Virus record (IMG/VR): IMGVR_UViG_3300032223_002716
Span: 1 to 58,033 of that record
Reading direction: 5' to 3' (one strand)
Source: a virus
Length of the DNA: 58,033 nucleotides
In this document: piece after piece, positions 1-7,221 of the stretch
How positions within the stretch are numbered: the first letter of the stretch is position 1
Layout: each line of letters opens with the position of its first letter
Notes under the pieces: generated by a model
Told to the model about the DNA's origin: nothing
The model's database searches: none
Seen by the model: only the letters and a program-made list of their open reading frames with translations
Translations under genes and position numbers: made by a program

Positions 1-1
1 A

Positions 2-409
2 AACATGTTAAATGCTAATTTATTGGCTGAATCAAGATACCTTGAATCAAAAGGATTGATTAAGGAAGGTGAAGATTTTGGGACTGGTGAAAACTTTGGT
101 CGTGAAAGTGCTGCGCAAGAGTATGCAATGAAATCTGGTGAAAATATGTATAATGGCCAACCAGATTTAAACAAGGAGATTAACGCTAGTGAAGATAATT
201 TAAACGACCCTTTATTTAGTCATGGTGTTCATTTTAAATCGGAGTACGCAATGAAAGGTATACCTAGACCTACAATTATAATTCCATTTGCTATAGAAGG
301 TCAAAAAACGATATGGTATAGACATAAGGATGATAAAAAGAAAAAGGAACATACAATGTCATTAGATATGTTTTTAAATTATTATGAATTAAAGTCTAAA
401 TATAAGTAA
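2..409 (+). CDS. Putative capsid-targeted internal protein, 5' partial
   Basis: This small protein of unknown function is probably cut by the left edge of the window. The first ATG is at 5, but the reading frame is open to the edge, and the first residues align with the gene at 42344-42955 only if coding began further upstream (NMLNANLLAESRYLESKGL here, KNILKANILAEQRYLESKKL there). The shared stretch ends in LLAE followed by S, which fits a T4-type prohead protease site ((L/I)xE), so the N-terminus may be a removable capsid-targeting peptide. The C-terminal part is basic (a DDKKKKEH run). It is followed 6 nt later by another gene with a similar type of leader. The capsid link is inference. 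Confidence 0.6.
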   Translation, partial: NMLNANLLAESRYLESKGLIKEGEDFGTGENFGRESAAQEYAMKSGENMYNGQPDLNKEINASEDNLNDPLFSHGVHFKSEYAMKGIPRPTIIIPFAIEGQKTIWYRHKDDKKKKEHTMSLDMFLNYYELKSKYK

Positions 410-415
410 TTAAAA

Positions 416-934
416 ATGAAAGACTACATTAAGCAATTATTAACTGAAGCAGCTAAGGGTCAGAATCATCATTATCCAAAGGATATGATTGATATTATTA
501 TATTGGGTTCTATGAAGAACTTAGTTAAGGATAGTAGTAATGCTTATTTTTCATTTTTAGTGGCTCCTATTGCAATAACTTTCTTAGGTAAGTGTATTTC
601 AAAGTCAAAGACATTTAGTGCGTCAGAAGACGAGAAAAAGGATTTTGATTTATGTATTAATAAATTGATGCCTAAGTATAAGGATGCTAAACTATATGAT
701 AGATTAAGAGTTGGAATGTTGGCCATGATGCGACCAAAAGATGGTTTAGGATTTACACATAAAGCTGAAGCCAAAGAAATGAAGGTTAAGCATATGGATA
801 AAGCTCCTGACGGTGATTACATATTAGTTATGGAAGAATTATGGTCAGACATATTTAAAGCTGCCAGAGAGGTCAAGAAAATGGATTTTGGTGATAAAGA
901 TAAAATGAACAAACCGTTTATAGATATACCATAA
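416..934 (+). CDS. Putative capsid-targeted internal protein
   Basis: A 172-residue protein that I do not recognise beyond its N-terminus. It begins MKDYIKQLLTEAAKG, which resembles the T4 capsid-targeting sequence (MKTYQEFI(A/T)EA type): a short amphipathic helix ending in LLTE|A, matching the (L/I)xE cleavage rule of gp21-family prohead proteases. The rest is mixed charged and helical, with no enzyme motif I can name. It sits directly after another leader-bearing gene and ends at a bidirectional terminator. A role as a packaged internal head protein is inferred. Confidence 0.6.
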   Translation: MKDYIKQLLTEAAKGQNHHYPKDMIDIIILGSMKNLVKDSSNAYFSFLVAPIAITFLGKCISKSKTFSASEDEKKDFDLCINKLMPKYKDAKLYDRLRVGMLAMMRPKDGLGFTHKAEAKEMKVKHMDKAPDGDYILVMEELWSDIFKAAREVKKMDFGDKDKMNKPFIDIP

Positions 935-961
935 AAAAAGGAGAGCTAAACACTCTCCTTT
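935..961. terminator. Bidirectional terminator between convergent genes
   Basis: A GGAGAG/CTCTCC stem with a 7-nt loop is flanked by A and T runs, so it works as a U-tailed hairpin on both strands. It separates the plus gene ending at 934 from the minus gene ending at 963. Confidence 0.85.
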
Positions 962-962
962 T

Positions 963-1445
963 TCATTTTAGATAATTAGCCCATGACTTATCGTATGCGC
1001 TGCTTTGTTTGATAAGGAACACATATGAAGGTTCAAATGGTTTATATTTCATACCCATGTTTGCTTCTTCTGGTGTTCTATTATCTTTTTTTGAGTTACA
1101 TTTTTTACAGCAAGTAGCCATATTCTGCCAAGTATTTTTCCCACCTCTTGATGATGGTAATACATGGTCAATGGTTAAATTGGTTGTACTTCCGCAATAT
1201 ATACATTCGTAGTTATCTCTAATGAATACATTTTTCCTATTGAAATAACTTTTTCTATATTTGAATGGTGTATAATTGATAAGTCTAATAACGCTAGGTC
1301 GTTTATAACTAGAATTTTCGGTAACAATTGGAATTGGTACTTCTTCTAATATTTCGGCCTTACCTAGATAAACAAGATTAAATCCTCTTACGAGGGTTGT
1401 GATGTTTATTGGTTGGTATAAGCTATTTAATACTAGCACTGACAT
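963..1445 (-). CDS. HNH endonuclease
   Basis: A 160-residue HNH nuclease of the type common in phages and Bacteroidota. A CIYC zinc knuckle is followed by the core DHVLPSSRGG (first His of HNH) and then the second pair in CCKKCNS, at about residues 80-120. The N-terminal half lacks a recognisable DNA-binding domain. Phage HNH proteins either nick DNA during packaging with terminase or act as free-standing homing endonucleases. The terminase here is about 48 kb away and no disrupted gene adjoins it, so either role is open. Confidence 0.85.
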   Translation of the reverse strand: MSVLVLNSLYQPINITTLVRGFNLVYLGKAEILEEVPIPIVTENSSYKRPSVIRLINYTPFKYRKSYFNRKNVFIRDNYECIYCGSTTNLTIDHVLPSSRGGKNTWQNMATCCKKCNSKKDNRTPEEANMGMKYKPFEPSYVFLIKQSSAYDKSWANYLK

Positions 1446-1453
1446 TTTTATAA

Positions 1454-1702
1454 TTAATTAAGTGCGTAATCGTATACCTTTTCTTCCATTTCCATGGTTT
1501 CTAGTTCACTAAATCTATCGGCTCTATAACCATACCATTCCATACCTAAAGATGTTCTACCTTTATTATTGATACCTTTGATGATATAAACTCTTTGGTC
1601 CAAAGCATTTACAAATTCATCTTCGACTTCGTATTCTTTATCTTTAACAACTTTTGCCCCTTGTGGTAGATTTTTATCATTGATGCATACTACTTTTTTC
1701 AT
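1454..1702 (-). CDS. Hypothetical protein, 82 aa
   Basis: I do not recognise this small protein. The start at 1702 (MKKVVCINDKNLPQGAKVV) is preferred over an upstream non-ATG start because a purine-rich GGGAGAAAA lies just before it. The C-terminal half is beta-rich with a KGINNKGRTSLGMEWYGYRA stretch, and the last 15 residues are acidic. The 5' end overlaps the preceding gene by 26 nt, implying coupled translation. Confidence 0.65.
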   Translation of the reverse strand: MKKVVCINDKNLPQGAKVVKDKEYEVEDEFVNALDQRVYIIKGINNKGRTSLGMEWYGYRADRFSELETMEMEEKVYDYALN

Positions 1703-1880
1703 TTTTCTCCCTTTCTTTAAATAATTTTTCCAATTCTTCATGTTTGGTAAATTCATTCCATCTATTTCTATAAAAGATTTGCCATTTATTCTCGTTAAAT
1801 CTTCTATATACAGTATAGGTTTCATTATCATTCACATATATAATTGAATAGTTATGGTCTTCTACTTTTAAAAGTTTCAT
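1677..1880 (-). CDS. Hypothetical protein, 67 aa
   Basis: Small basic protein of unknown function with an aromatic-rich N-terminal half (YSIIYVNDNETYTVYRRF) and a Lys/Glu-rich helical C-terminus. It overlaps the AAA ATPase gene upstream by 4 nt and the 82-aa gene downstream by 26 nt, so the three are probably one transcript. Confidence 0.6.
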   Translation of the reverse strand: MKLLKVEDHNYSIIYVNDNETYTVYRRFNENKWQIFYRNRWNEFTKHEELEKLFKEREKNEKSSMHQ

Positions 1881-2926
1881 AGTGCGTTTATTTTTTCTAA
1901 AATTTCTTCGTTGTTATACTTCCCATTTATTGATTTAGCAAAGAATACTTTATCGGTAGTCATACCTTCAGTTAATTCAGCTAGTTCAACATCACCTTCT
2001 AATATATCCAAACGTTTTGCAAAGTTAGGTCCAGTAATTTCTCTAACATACTTCATTCTGGAAGGTCTTTCTTTAATGGCTGTATCAACCTTCTCAATAT
2101 CATTACAAGTCATAAAGAATGCTACTTGATTATATTCATTATAAACACCGTCTAACACGCTTAAAATAACGTCATACGTGAACTTAACTTCATTGTTCTT
2201 CATAATACATTCTCGTTTATCGAAATAATTATCAAAGTCTTCGAATAATACGATACATTTCTTTGGTATATCACTAAACATGAATAGAATATCTAGGTTA
2301 TTGTATTCTGGGTTAAGGTAGATTGAATAGATTGGTAAATCATACTTTAATGAAAAGTATTTAATTAATCTAGTCTTTCCAGTACCAGGTAACCCATATA
2401 ACAATGCGCTAGTTTTACCTTTTCCGTTTAATAACATTTCTACAATATCTCTTTCAATATCTTCGTATTGGTCATCGTTTATGAATACTTTAGGTTCTTC
2501 TAATTTACTTAGTTCACCTAATTTATCGCTACCCCATGGAGTTAATGCCATTACGTTAACATGTTCTTCAGATTTAGCTTTAGACCTTACAAATGCTTCC
2601 ACTTTTTTTCTTTGCCATCTTAGGTAATATATTTCGGATAGCACTTCTTTTGATTGCCAACCAGTTGTTAGTAATCGTTCAGACTTACTGAAGAACATGA
2701 ATATTCCATCGATAAAAACAAATGATGAATAAGTTGCTGGATATTTTTTATTAACACTTATTTCATTATTGATTTCAAACTTATGTTTAGCTTGTATTAA
2801 ATATGGTAAAATGTTTTTACTAAGATTATCATCTAATCTCATATGTTGACTAACTAAATACCTCATCGTGGCCCATACTGATACTAATACACTACCAATA
2901 ACTCCGATTAATCCCCATACTCCCAT
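1877..2926 (-). CDS. BCS1-like AAA ATPase with N-terminal membrane anchor
   Basis: This 349-residue ATPase begins with one hydrophobic segment (about residues 4-25) and ends with a single AAA module: Walker A GLPGTGKT (178-185), Walker B CIVLFEDFD (about 224-232), a sensor-1-like FMTCND, and a downstream RPSRMKYV with candidate arginine-finger residues. The arrangement of membrane anchor, beta-rich middle and C-terminal AAA domain resembles mitochondrial and bacterial BCS1-like proteins, which remodel or translocate folded proteins. The phage substrate is unknown. It touches the upstream 60-aa gene by one base (TAATG) and overlaps the downstream gene. Confidence 0.8.
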   Translation of the reverse strand: MGVWGLIGVIGSVLVSVWATMRYLVSQHMRLDDNLSKNILPYLIQAKHKFEINNEISVNKKYPATYSSFVFIDGIFMFFSKSERLLTTGWQSKEVLSEIYYLRWQRKKVEAFVRSKAKSEEHVNVMALTPWGSDKLGELSKLEEPKVFINDDQYEDIERDIVEMLLNGKGKTSALLYGLPGTGKTRLIKYFSLKYDLPIYSIYLNPEYNNLDILFMFSDIPKKCIVLFEDFDNYFDKRECIMKNNEVKFTYDVILSVLDGVYNEYNQVAFFMTCNDIEKVDTAIKERPSRMKYVREITGPNFAKRLDILEGDVELAELTEGMTTDKVFFAKSINGKYNNEEILEKINAL

Positions 2927-3108
2927 TACATTCTAGATTTTACATGTTCAACACTCTGGATTAATTTATCATCAGCATCATTTAATGATACTACTATTTT
3001 ACCATCACCGTTATAATCCCATCTAACAATGAATTCTTTTAAAACTATACCACCTGATTTTGGTCCATCAGAACATTCGGTATTATTATGTACTTGAAAT
3101 TCGCTCAT
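2926..3108 (-). CDS. Hypothetical protein, 60 aa
   Basis: Unrecognised small protein. It contains a WDYNGDGKIVVSLND segment whose DxNGDGK pattern loosely resembles a calcium-binding loop; with a single copy I would not call it an EF hand. Its stop shares one base with the start of the AAA ATPase gene, suggesting coupled translation. Confidence 0.55.
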   Translation of the reverse strand: MSEFQVHNNTECSDGPKSGGIVLKEFIVRWDYNGDGKIVVSLNDADDKLIQSVEHVKSRM

Positions 3109-3126
3109 TTTATTTATTTTTTAAAT

Positions 3127-3366
3127 TTAACACCTTAATAGCTCACCATCATTAGGTGGTCTTAAATAATTATCTAATTTATTAGGTGAATGTATAGCAT
3201 TTAGTTCTGCTTGATGCTTTTCATCACCCATACTAGGGTCAATCTCATGTTTAAACACAAGGTTTAAATGTTTTTTAATCATTTCAGTCTCTTTTGAACC
3301 GATATTAACTGGGTTTGCAACTTCAAAGAAGCCTTGTAACCAAAATGCAAAATCTCTACTAGTCAT
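3127..3366 (-). CDS. Conserved-looking phage protein, 79 aa
   Basis: The opening MTSRDFAFWLQGFFEV resembles a small protein family I have seen in many large phages, whose function is unknown. The rest is helical with a charged C-terminus. It lies in the same minus-strand run of small genes, only 2 nt from the membrane protein gene that follows it. Confidence 0.6.
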   Translation of the reverse strand: MTSRDFAFWLQGFFEVANPVNIGSKETEMIKKHLNLVFKHEIDPSMGDEKHQAELNAIHSPNKLDNYLRPPNDGELLRC

Positions 3367-3367
3367 A

Positions 3368-3718
3368 TTATTTTTTATTAAAATATTTATCTACTCTTAC
3401 CATAACAACACCAAATAATGTAGCCATTCCTAATGCACCTAACACCCATATTGGATTACTAGTTAATGCTGCGATAATTGATGGTACCACAATCATTGTT
3501 AACAATACTGAAATAATCAATACACTAAAAGGTTTTTTATTTGAACGTTCAACCCATACTAAACGTTCTAATGCGTCTTCCATGTCTTTACCATATGCTG
3601 GTATTTCATGAATAGTACCATCCACTTCTTGGATAGTAAATTGGTATTTAAAATACCCTGGTGACGTTTTGCTCTCACCAATTAATTTGCTTTCAATTGC
3701 TTTTCTTCTATTTTTCAT
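3368..3718 (-). CDS. Membrane protein, 116 aa
   Basis: The N-terminal 60 residues are soluble and beta-rich. They are followed by two hydrophobic segments (PFSVLIISVLLTMIVVPSII, then IWVLGALGMATLFGVVMV) and a basic tail, so the topology is probably a two-pass inner-membrane protein. The ATG at 3718 is chosen over a TTG two codons upstream. It overlaps the preceding gene by 11 nt. No family recognised. Confidence 0.6.
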   Translation of the reverse strand: MKNRRKAIESKLIGESKTSPGYFKYQFTIQEVDGTIHEIPAYGKDMEDALERLVWVERSNKKPFSVLIISVLLTMIVVPSIIAALTSNPIWVLGALGMATLFGVVMVRVDKYFNKK

Positions 3719-3923
3719 TATCAAAATTTAAATTAGGTTTCATTGCTGAAACAGTTTCTTCGTCAGGTATTTCCGTTTTTGGTTTATCTGGTTGTTTTGG
3801 TCCTTCTAACATTCTAGGTTGGTTTAAAGTAACCCACTCTAAATACTGTGGGTCATTTCTTCTTAACCATTCAATAGTTTTGCCAGCGTATTTACCACTT
3901 CTTAATGTAAAACTATTATCCAT
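3708..3923 (-). CDS. ExoX C-terminal-like / DUF3820-type small protein
   Basis: The first 35 residues read FTLRSGKYAGKTIEWLRRND followed by PQYLEWV. This is the 'GKYKGK...DPxYLxW' signature found at the C-terminus of exodeoxyribonuclease X and in stand-alone DUF3820-type proteins. The remaining 36 residues are proline- and charge-rich and look disordered. No nuclease catalytic domain is present, so it is probably a small accessory or binding protein. The ATG at 3923 is preferred. Confidence 0.6.
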   Translation of the reverse strand: MDNSFTLRSGKYAGKTIEWLRRNDPQYLEWVTLNQPRMLEGPKQPDKPKTEIPDEETVSAMKPNLNFDNEK

Positions 3924-3924
3924 A

Positions 3925-4452
3925 TTAATTATCAAACCAAAATACTATTCTTACATCATCTAAGTCACCCAATGTTTTTAGGTCTTCGATATGTTGAAAA
4001 AACATTCCAGATAAAAAATCATTAATAGGTAATACTTCACCTTCACCTTCTTCAGCTAATGCTGCACCATTCCAAACATTTGGGCTAGTTTGTTTTGTAA
4101 CTCTTCTATTCCAGAATTTTTGAGTATAATCAAACTCAGCAAGTTCTCTTAGATAGATATGTGATGGTGTATGGGCATCCCAACCCCAATAATCATATTC
4201 AGACTTCACAGTATCTGATATATCTTCTGGAATACCTCTAGGTTCAACTATTGGGTCAATGCAACTATAGTTTCTAACGCCAGCTAGAAATCCATACATA
4301 CCATAACCTCTCCAATCAAATGGATGGTCACCTTTCTCACGATTAAGATAATTTTTATCAAAATCATCCAATGTGGTAAAATCAAATACTTGTTCCCATT
4401 TACCAGTTTCTTTATTTCTTACTTCAGCATAAGAATGTATATCACAACCCAT
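3925..4452 (-). CDS. Conserved phage protein, 175 aa
   Basis: A protein starting MGCDIHSYAEVRN and rich in Trp and Tyr (FDWRGYGMYGFLAGVRNY, DYWGWDAHTPSHIYL). The 'MGCDIH' opening recurs in a phage protein family of unknown function. The conserved Cys, His and Asp residues near the start could bind metal, but this is speculation. It is the last larger gene before two very short ORFs. Confidence 0.6.
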   Translation of the reverse strand: MGCDIHSYAEVRNKETGKWEQVFDFTTLDDFDKNYLNREKGDHPFDWRGYGMYGFLAGVRNYSCIDPIVEPRGIPEDISDTVKSEYDYWGWDAHTPSHIYLRELAEFDYTQKFWNRRVTKQTSPNVWNGAALAEEGEGEVLPINDFLSGMFFQHIEDLKTLGDLDDVRIVFWFDN

Positions 4453-4457
4453 AATTA

Positions 4458-4625
4458 TTAGTTTTTAAAGTTATCGTATCTGTACCAAAACAACATTGCG
4501 AGTAATTCTAAGGAAAAGAAGTGACCAACAGTTATTTTTGATTCATTCCAATTCCAAATGATATAAATCAATAGTGATAATGATAATATCATTTCAATTA
4601 ACGTAATATGTTTTTTATTTTTCAT
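4458..4625 (-). CDS. Small membrane protein, 55 aa
   Basis: A short ORF reading MKNKKHITLIEMILSLSLL and on to FWYRYDNFKN, with two short hydrophobic stretches. The ATG lies 5 nt from a strong Bacteroidota-type -7 element, so it would be the first gene of that transcript and its leader would be nearly absent. Function unknown. Confidence 0.55.
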   Translation of the reverse strand: MKNKKHITLIEMILSLSLLIYIIWNWNESKITVGHFFSLELLAMLFWYRYDNFKN

Positions 4626-4629
4626 ATTG

Positions 4630-4660
4630 CAAATATAGTCATAAAAAATACATTACGCAA
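4630..4660 (-). promoter_or_regulatory. Host-type promoter
   Basis: On the minus strand, TTGC is followed by a 20-bp spacer and TATATTTG, matching the Bacteroidota promoter pattern TTG-N19..21-TAnnTTTG. It is placed to drive the minus-strand genes from 4625 downward. Confidence 0.7.
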
Positions 4661-4689
4661 GGTTTATTATTTTTTTGTATAAAAAAATT

Positions 4690-4818
4690 TTATTTATAAA
4701 TATGTTCTTCAATTTCTTCCGCTAAGAAATGTAAAATAGCACCAGGTATTGCGATAATAACCACTGGTGATAATAATATCATTGATATTCCTTTAATTAT
4801 ATAATATAGTATTTTCAT
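4690..4818 (-). CDS. Small membrane protein, 42 aa
   Basis: A 42-residue ORF with one long hydrophobic segment (GISMILLSPVVIIAIPGAIL) and an acidic tail (AEEIEEHIYK). Its ATG overlaps the stop of the upstream DUF1937 gene in an ATGA arrangement, good evidence that it is translated. Function unknown. Confidence 0.6.
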   Translation of the reverse strand: MKILYYIIKGISMILLSPVVIIAIPGAILHFLAEEIEEHIYK

Positions 4819-5297
4819 TCTTCAGTTTTATTATCTTGGATACCAGTGTTAAAAACACGTTTAGCGATTGGTGGAATTGTATCATCAAGATTTAATCCAT
4901 CTAAAAAACCAGCTTTTTCCCATTTTTTAATAATATCTTGTTTATGTATTTCAAGTACATACTCATTAGTGACTTCATAATATTCAATAGGAATACCATG
5001 GTCTCTAGCATAACTAATTTCAGCTTCAACACCAATAGATTCTTCCCAACCAGCCATTTTACATACGACCAACCTATCACATTTAGTTAATAATGTTAAA
5101 CAAAAGTTTAACCAGAAATTCCAATCATCTGGCATTTCTTTAAATTGCAATAAGGTATGACCATATGTTATTGGTGATATGGTTGTATAACCTTCTTTGG
5201 TAAAGTCAGCAGAAATGTTACTGATGATTTTAAAATTAGTTTCTTTATTACCATTACTATATGGTGAAGCTAAATAAATTAATTCGTCTTTTTTCAT
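4815..5297 (-). CDS. DUF1937 / nucleoside deoxyribosyltransferase-like protein
   Basis: This 160-residue protein has an IYLASPYSNG N-terminus and a DWNFWLNFCLTLLTKCDRLV segment followed by GWEESIGVEAEISYA. That is the pattern of DUF1937, a Rossmann-like family related to nucleoside 2-deoxyribosyltransferases; the Glu in EAEI corresponds to the usual active-site region. The substrate is unknown; base or nucleotide salvage and nucleotide-signal degradation are both plausible. A second, different member of the superfamily is at 24404-24889. Confidence 0.75.
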   Translation of the reverse strand: MKKDELIYLASPYSNGNKETNFKIISNISADFTKEGYTTISPITYGHTLLQFKEMPDDWNFWLNFCLTLLTKCDRLVVCKMAGWEESIGVEAEISYARDHGIPIEYYEVTNEYVLEIHKQDIIKKWEKAGFLDGLNLDDTIPPIAKRVFNTGIQDNKTEE

Positions 5298-5298
5298 A

Positions 5299-5988
5299 TT
5301 AATTATTTTTTAAATTAAAGGTTAAACCTAAAGTTAAAGTATGCATTAAGGTAACATTACTGATATTCCTATAATTTATATTATCAGATATTGTAATATT
5401 GAATTTTTTATTTTGTAGGAATATTAATTTGGTACTACCGTATACAATTACATCGTTAAATAATCGCATATTTGGTTGGTAATAATATTCTGAGTTTAAA
5501 TTAAAATGTTTATGTTCATATTTTAATTTAAATCTAACTGAATGTCTAATAACTTCTTTGTGGGGTGAGTCATTATAATTTGTATTTTGGTACAATGCTG
5601 CATAACTTAATGATGTGTATTTCCATCGTTTACCAATACCAATACCGAATGAATTATCATCATTAATATTCCTTGTTAATGAGTGGTTAAATACGTGTAT
5701 TAGGAATAGATTCTTATAACTAACATTTGTTTTTTGTTGCCATTCATTAGCAATTATTTTGGTACTATATATTAATGAATAAGCGGTATTAGTATTAAAG
5801 GTTAAATCTTTTTTTGTAAGAGTATTATCACCAGAATATGTAATATTAAATTGAGTAGTACTATTCTTAGAATACATACCAGTGATACTATTTCCAGATG
5901 ATACTGAAATAGAATCAAATAGTAATGTATCTTGACCATAACTAAATAAAGTTACGATAATAAAAATAAGTGTTAGTATTTTTTTCAT
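5299..5988 (-). CDS. Secreted outer-membrane beta-barrel candidate
   Basis: A 229-residue protein with a clear signal peptide (MKKILTLIFIIVTLFSYGQ; the SYGQ end is typical of Bacteroidota type I signals). The mature part consists of alternating polar/hydrophobic strands with frequent aromatics (TSLSYAALYQNTNYND, HFNLNSEYYYQPNMRLF) and ends LTLGLTFNLKNN, as expected for an outer-membrane barrel of about 10-12 strands, similar in style to DUF481-type proteins. The start at 5988 puts the signal peptide at the N-terminus. In lambda, Lom is an outer-membrane protein, and some phages use such proteins to modify the infected surface. That role here is inference. Confidence 0.7.
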   Translation of the reverse strand: MKKILTLIFIIVTLFSYGQDTLLFDSISVSSGNSITGMYSKNSTTQFNITYSGDNTLTKKDLTFNTNTAYSLIYSTKIIANEWQQKTNVSYKNLFLIHVFNHSLTRNINDDNSFGIGIGKRWKYTSLSYAALYQNTNYNDSPHKEVIRHSVRFKLKYEHKHFNLNSEYYYQPNMRLFNDVIVYGSTKLIFLQNKKFNITISDNINYRNISNVTLMHTLTLGLTFNLKNN

Positions 5989-5992
5989 ATTA

Positions 5993-6199
5993 TTAATGTG
6001 TTCCATTTGTTAGGCTAACTCCATGTTTAAACCCAGTTATAAATGTATCTATTTCTTCTTGATTCATGTTAGGTATAATATTACCTAATATATGACCAAT
6101 CTCATTACCAATATCAGATAAATCACCTTGATAAGTAACGGTAGTTAGACGTGCCGATATTTCAGTCAGCACGTCATTAAAATTTAAGTCTCTTTCCAT
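5993..6199 (-). CDS. Hypothetical protein, 68 aa
   Basis: A small acidic, mostly helical protein of unknown function (MERDLNFNDVLTEISARL to FKHGVSLTNGTH). It starts 2 nt after the stop of the thymidylate synthase C-terminal gene and is probably the last gene of that operon before the barrel protein. Confidence 0.55.
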   Translation of the reverse strand: MERDLNFNDVLTEISARLTTVTYQGDLSDIGNEIGHILGNIIPNMNQEEIDTFITGFKHGVSLTNGTH

Positions 6200-6200
6200 A

Positions 6201-6977
6201 TTAATTCGACAATGGGGCCTTAATAGTTGGATGTGATTGATAATTGATAATCTCAAAATCAGTAATCTGCATATTATTAATAAGAACATCGATATCACTG
6301 TGTAAAGGACCAACACCACATTCTCCAGATTCTGTAGGCCAGAACTCAGTGTTGATGTTTAATGTTGGTAATGTGAAAGGTTCTCTAGTTCGTTTTGGGA
6401 TTAAATCGTTTAATTTTAATAACCCTTCCTTAGTCACTTTACCATCTTCTCCAATATATGATTTGGTAATAAAAATTGTTTGAGAATTCATTATATCAAT
6501 GCGTTCTCCTAGACTTAACTCTCTACCAATTTGTTCTTTTGCTTGTTCAATATGGTTTGAATACAAATGTACATCACCTAAGTTACCAATTAATTCATCT
6601 GGAACCATATTAACTTCTTTAGCAATGATTTCCAATAACAATCCATAAGAAGCAATATTGAATGGTAAACCTAAGAATGTATCTACACTTCGTTGATTCC
6701 ACATCAGTGAGATTGCTCTGGTTGGTATGTTTCTTGTTGTTAGCTTAGCATCTTCAAACCCAGCTGGTTTACCAACTCCACCCATATATTGATTAACGTA
6801 TATTTGAATTCTTTCTTCTTTACTCAACTCTCTTGTATAAACTTGAAATCCATAATGGCAAGGTGGAAGTACTTGTTTACCTTCAGTTATATCTTTTCTA
6901 CCATATTTTTTATAAAATTCTTTATCTGTTTTTAATTTCTCTAAAAACTCTTCTTTTGTTAATTTTTTAGTTTCCAT
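6201..6977 (-). CDS. thyA: Thymidylate synthase, C-terminal half (split gene)
   Basis: This cistron holds the catalytic half of thymidylate synthase (dUMP to dTMP using methylene-tetrahydrofolate). Residues 37-47 are LPPCHYGFQVY with nucleophile Cys40, followed by RSVDTFLGLPFNIASYG (dUMP and phosphate contacts), the conserved GDVHLYSNH segment, and the C-terminal IKAPLSN. The first 36 residues are not normal for this position. Residues 6-26 (LTKEEFLEKLKTDKEFYKKYG) resemble residues 114-134 of the N-terminal half, as if a piece of a second copy were retained. It overlaps the preceding 84-aa gene by 11 nt. Activity would require assembly with the product of 7214-7903. Confidence 0.9.
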   Translation of the reverse strand: METKKLTKEEFLEKLKTDKEFYKKYGRKDITEGKQVLPPCHYGFQVYTRELSKEERIQIYVNQYMGGVGKPAGFEDAKLTTRNIPTRAISLMWNQRSVDTFLGLPFNIASYGLLLEIIAKEVNMVPDELIGNLGDVHLYSNHIEQAKEQIGRELSLGERIDIMNSQTIFITKSYIGEDGKVTKEGLLKLNDLIPKRTREPFTLPTLNINTEFWPTESGECGVGPLHSDIDVLINNMQITDFEIINYQSHPTIKAPLSN

Positions 6978-7221
6978 AACTATTCATTTTTTCTAATAAA
7001 TTATTCATCGCTTCCATAATGGTCTTACCTACACCATATAGGCACGGGTCAACTTCTCTTTCTAACCAATCATTTAATTCATAACAAACTTCTTCAGTAT
7101 TTATTGATTGCACAAACCTAGAATCTTCTTCAGCGTTAAACGCAATATACCCACCAAAACGTAAATTAACTAAGGTTAGTGGATAAATTTCTTCCCATTC
7201 TTTATAAACTCTTTTATTCAT
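6967..7221 (-). CDS. Small protein inserted between the two thyA halves, 84 aa
   Basis: A small protein ([19 protein letters not shown] onward) of a type seen elsewhere in large phages near EWEEIYPLT-like openings; function unknown. It is not a LAGLIDADG, HNH or GIY-YIG nuclease. It sits exactly between the two thymidylate synthase halves, overlapping the first by 8 nt (its ATG lies within ...TATGAATAA) and the second by 11 nt. The ATG at 7221 is preferred over an upstream start inside the thyA reading frame. Confidence 0.7.
   Translation of the reverse strand: MNKRVYKEWEEIYPLTLVNLRFGGYIAFNAEEDSRFVQSINTEEVCYELNDWLEREVDPCLYGVGKTIMEAMNNLLEKMNSYGN

Noticed and set aside
2926-3108. EF-hand in DYNGDGK of the 60-aa protein
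   Set aside because: A single partial loop without flanking helices is weak evidence.
6967-7221. A group I intron or intein splitting thyA
   Set aside because: The intervening sequence is a translated small ORF overlapping both halves. No intron core motifs, no intein splicing residues and no endonuclease motif were seen.
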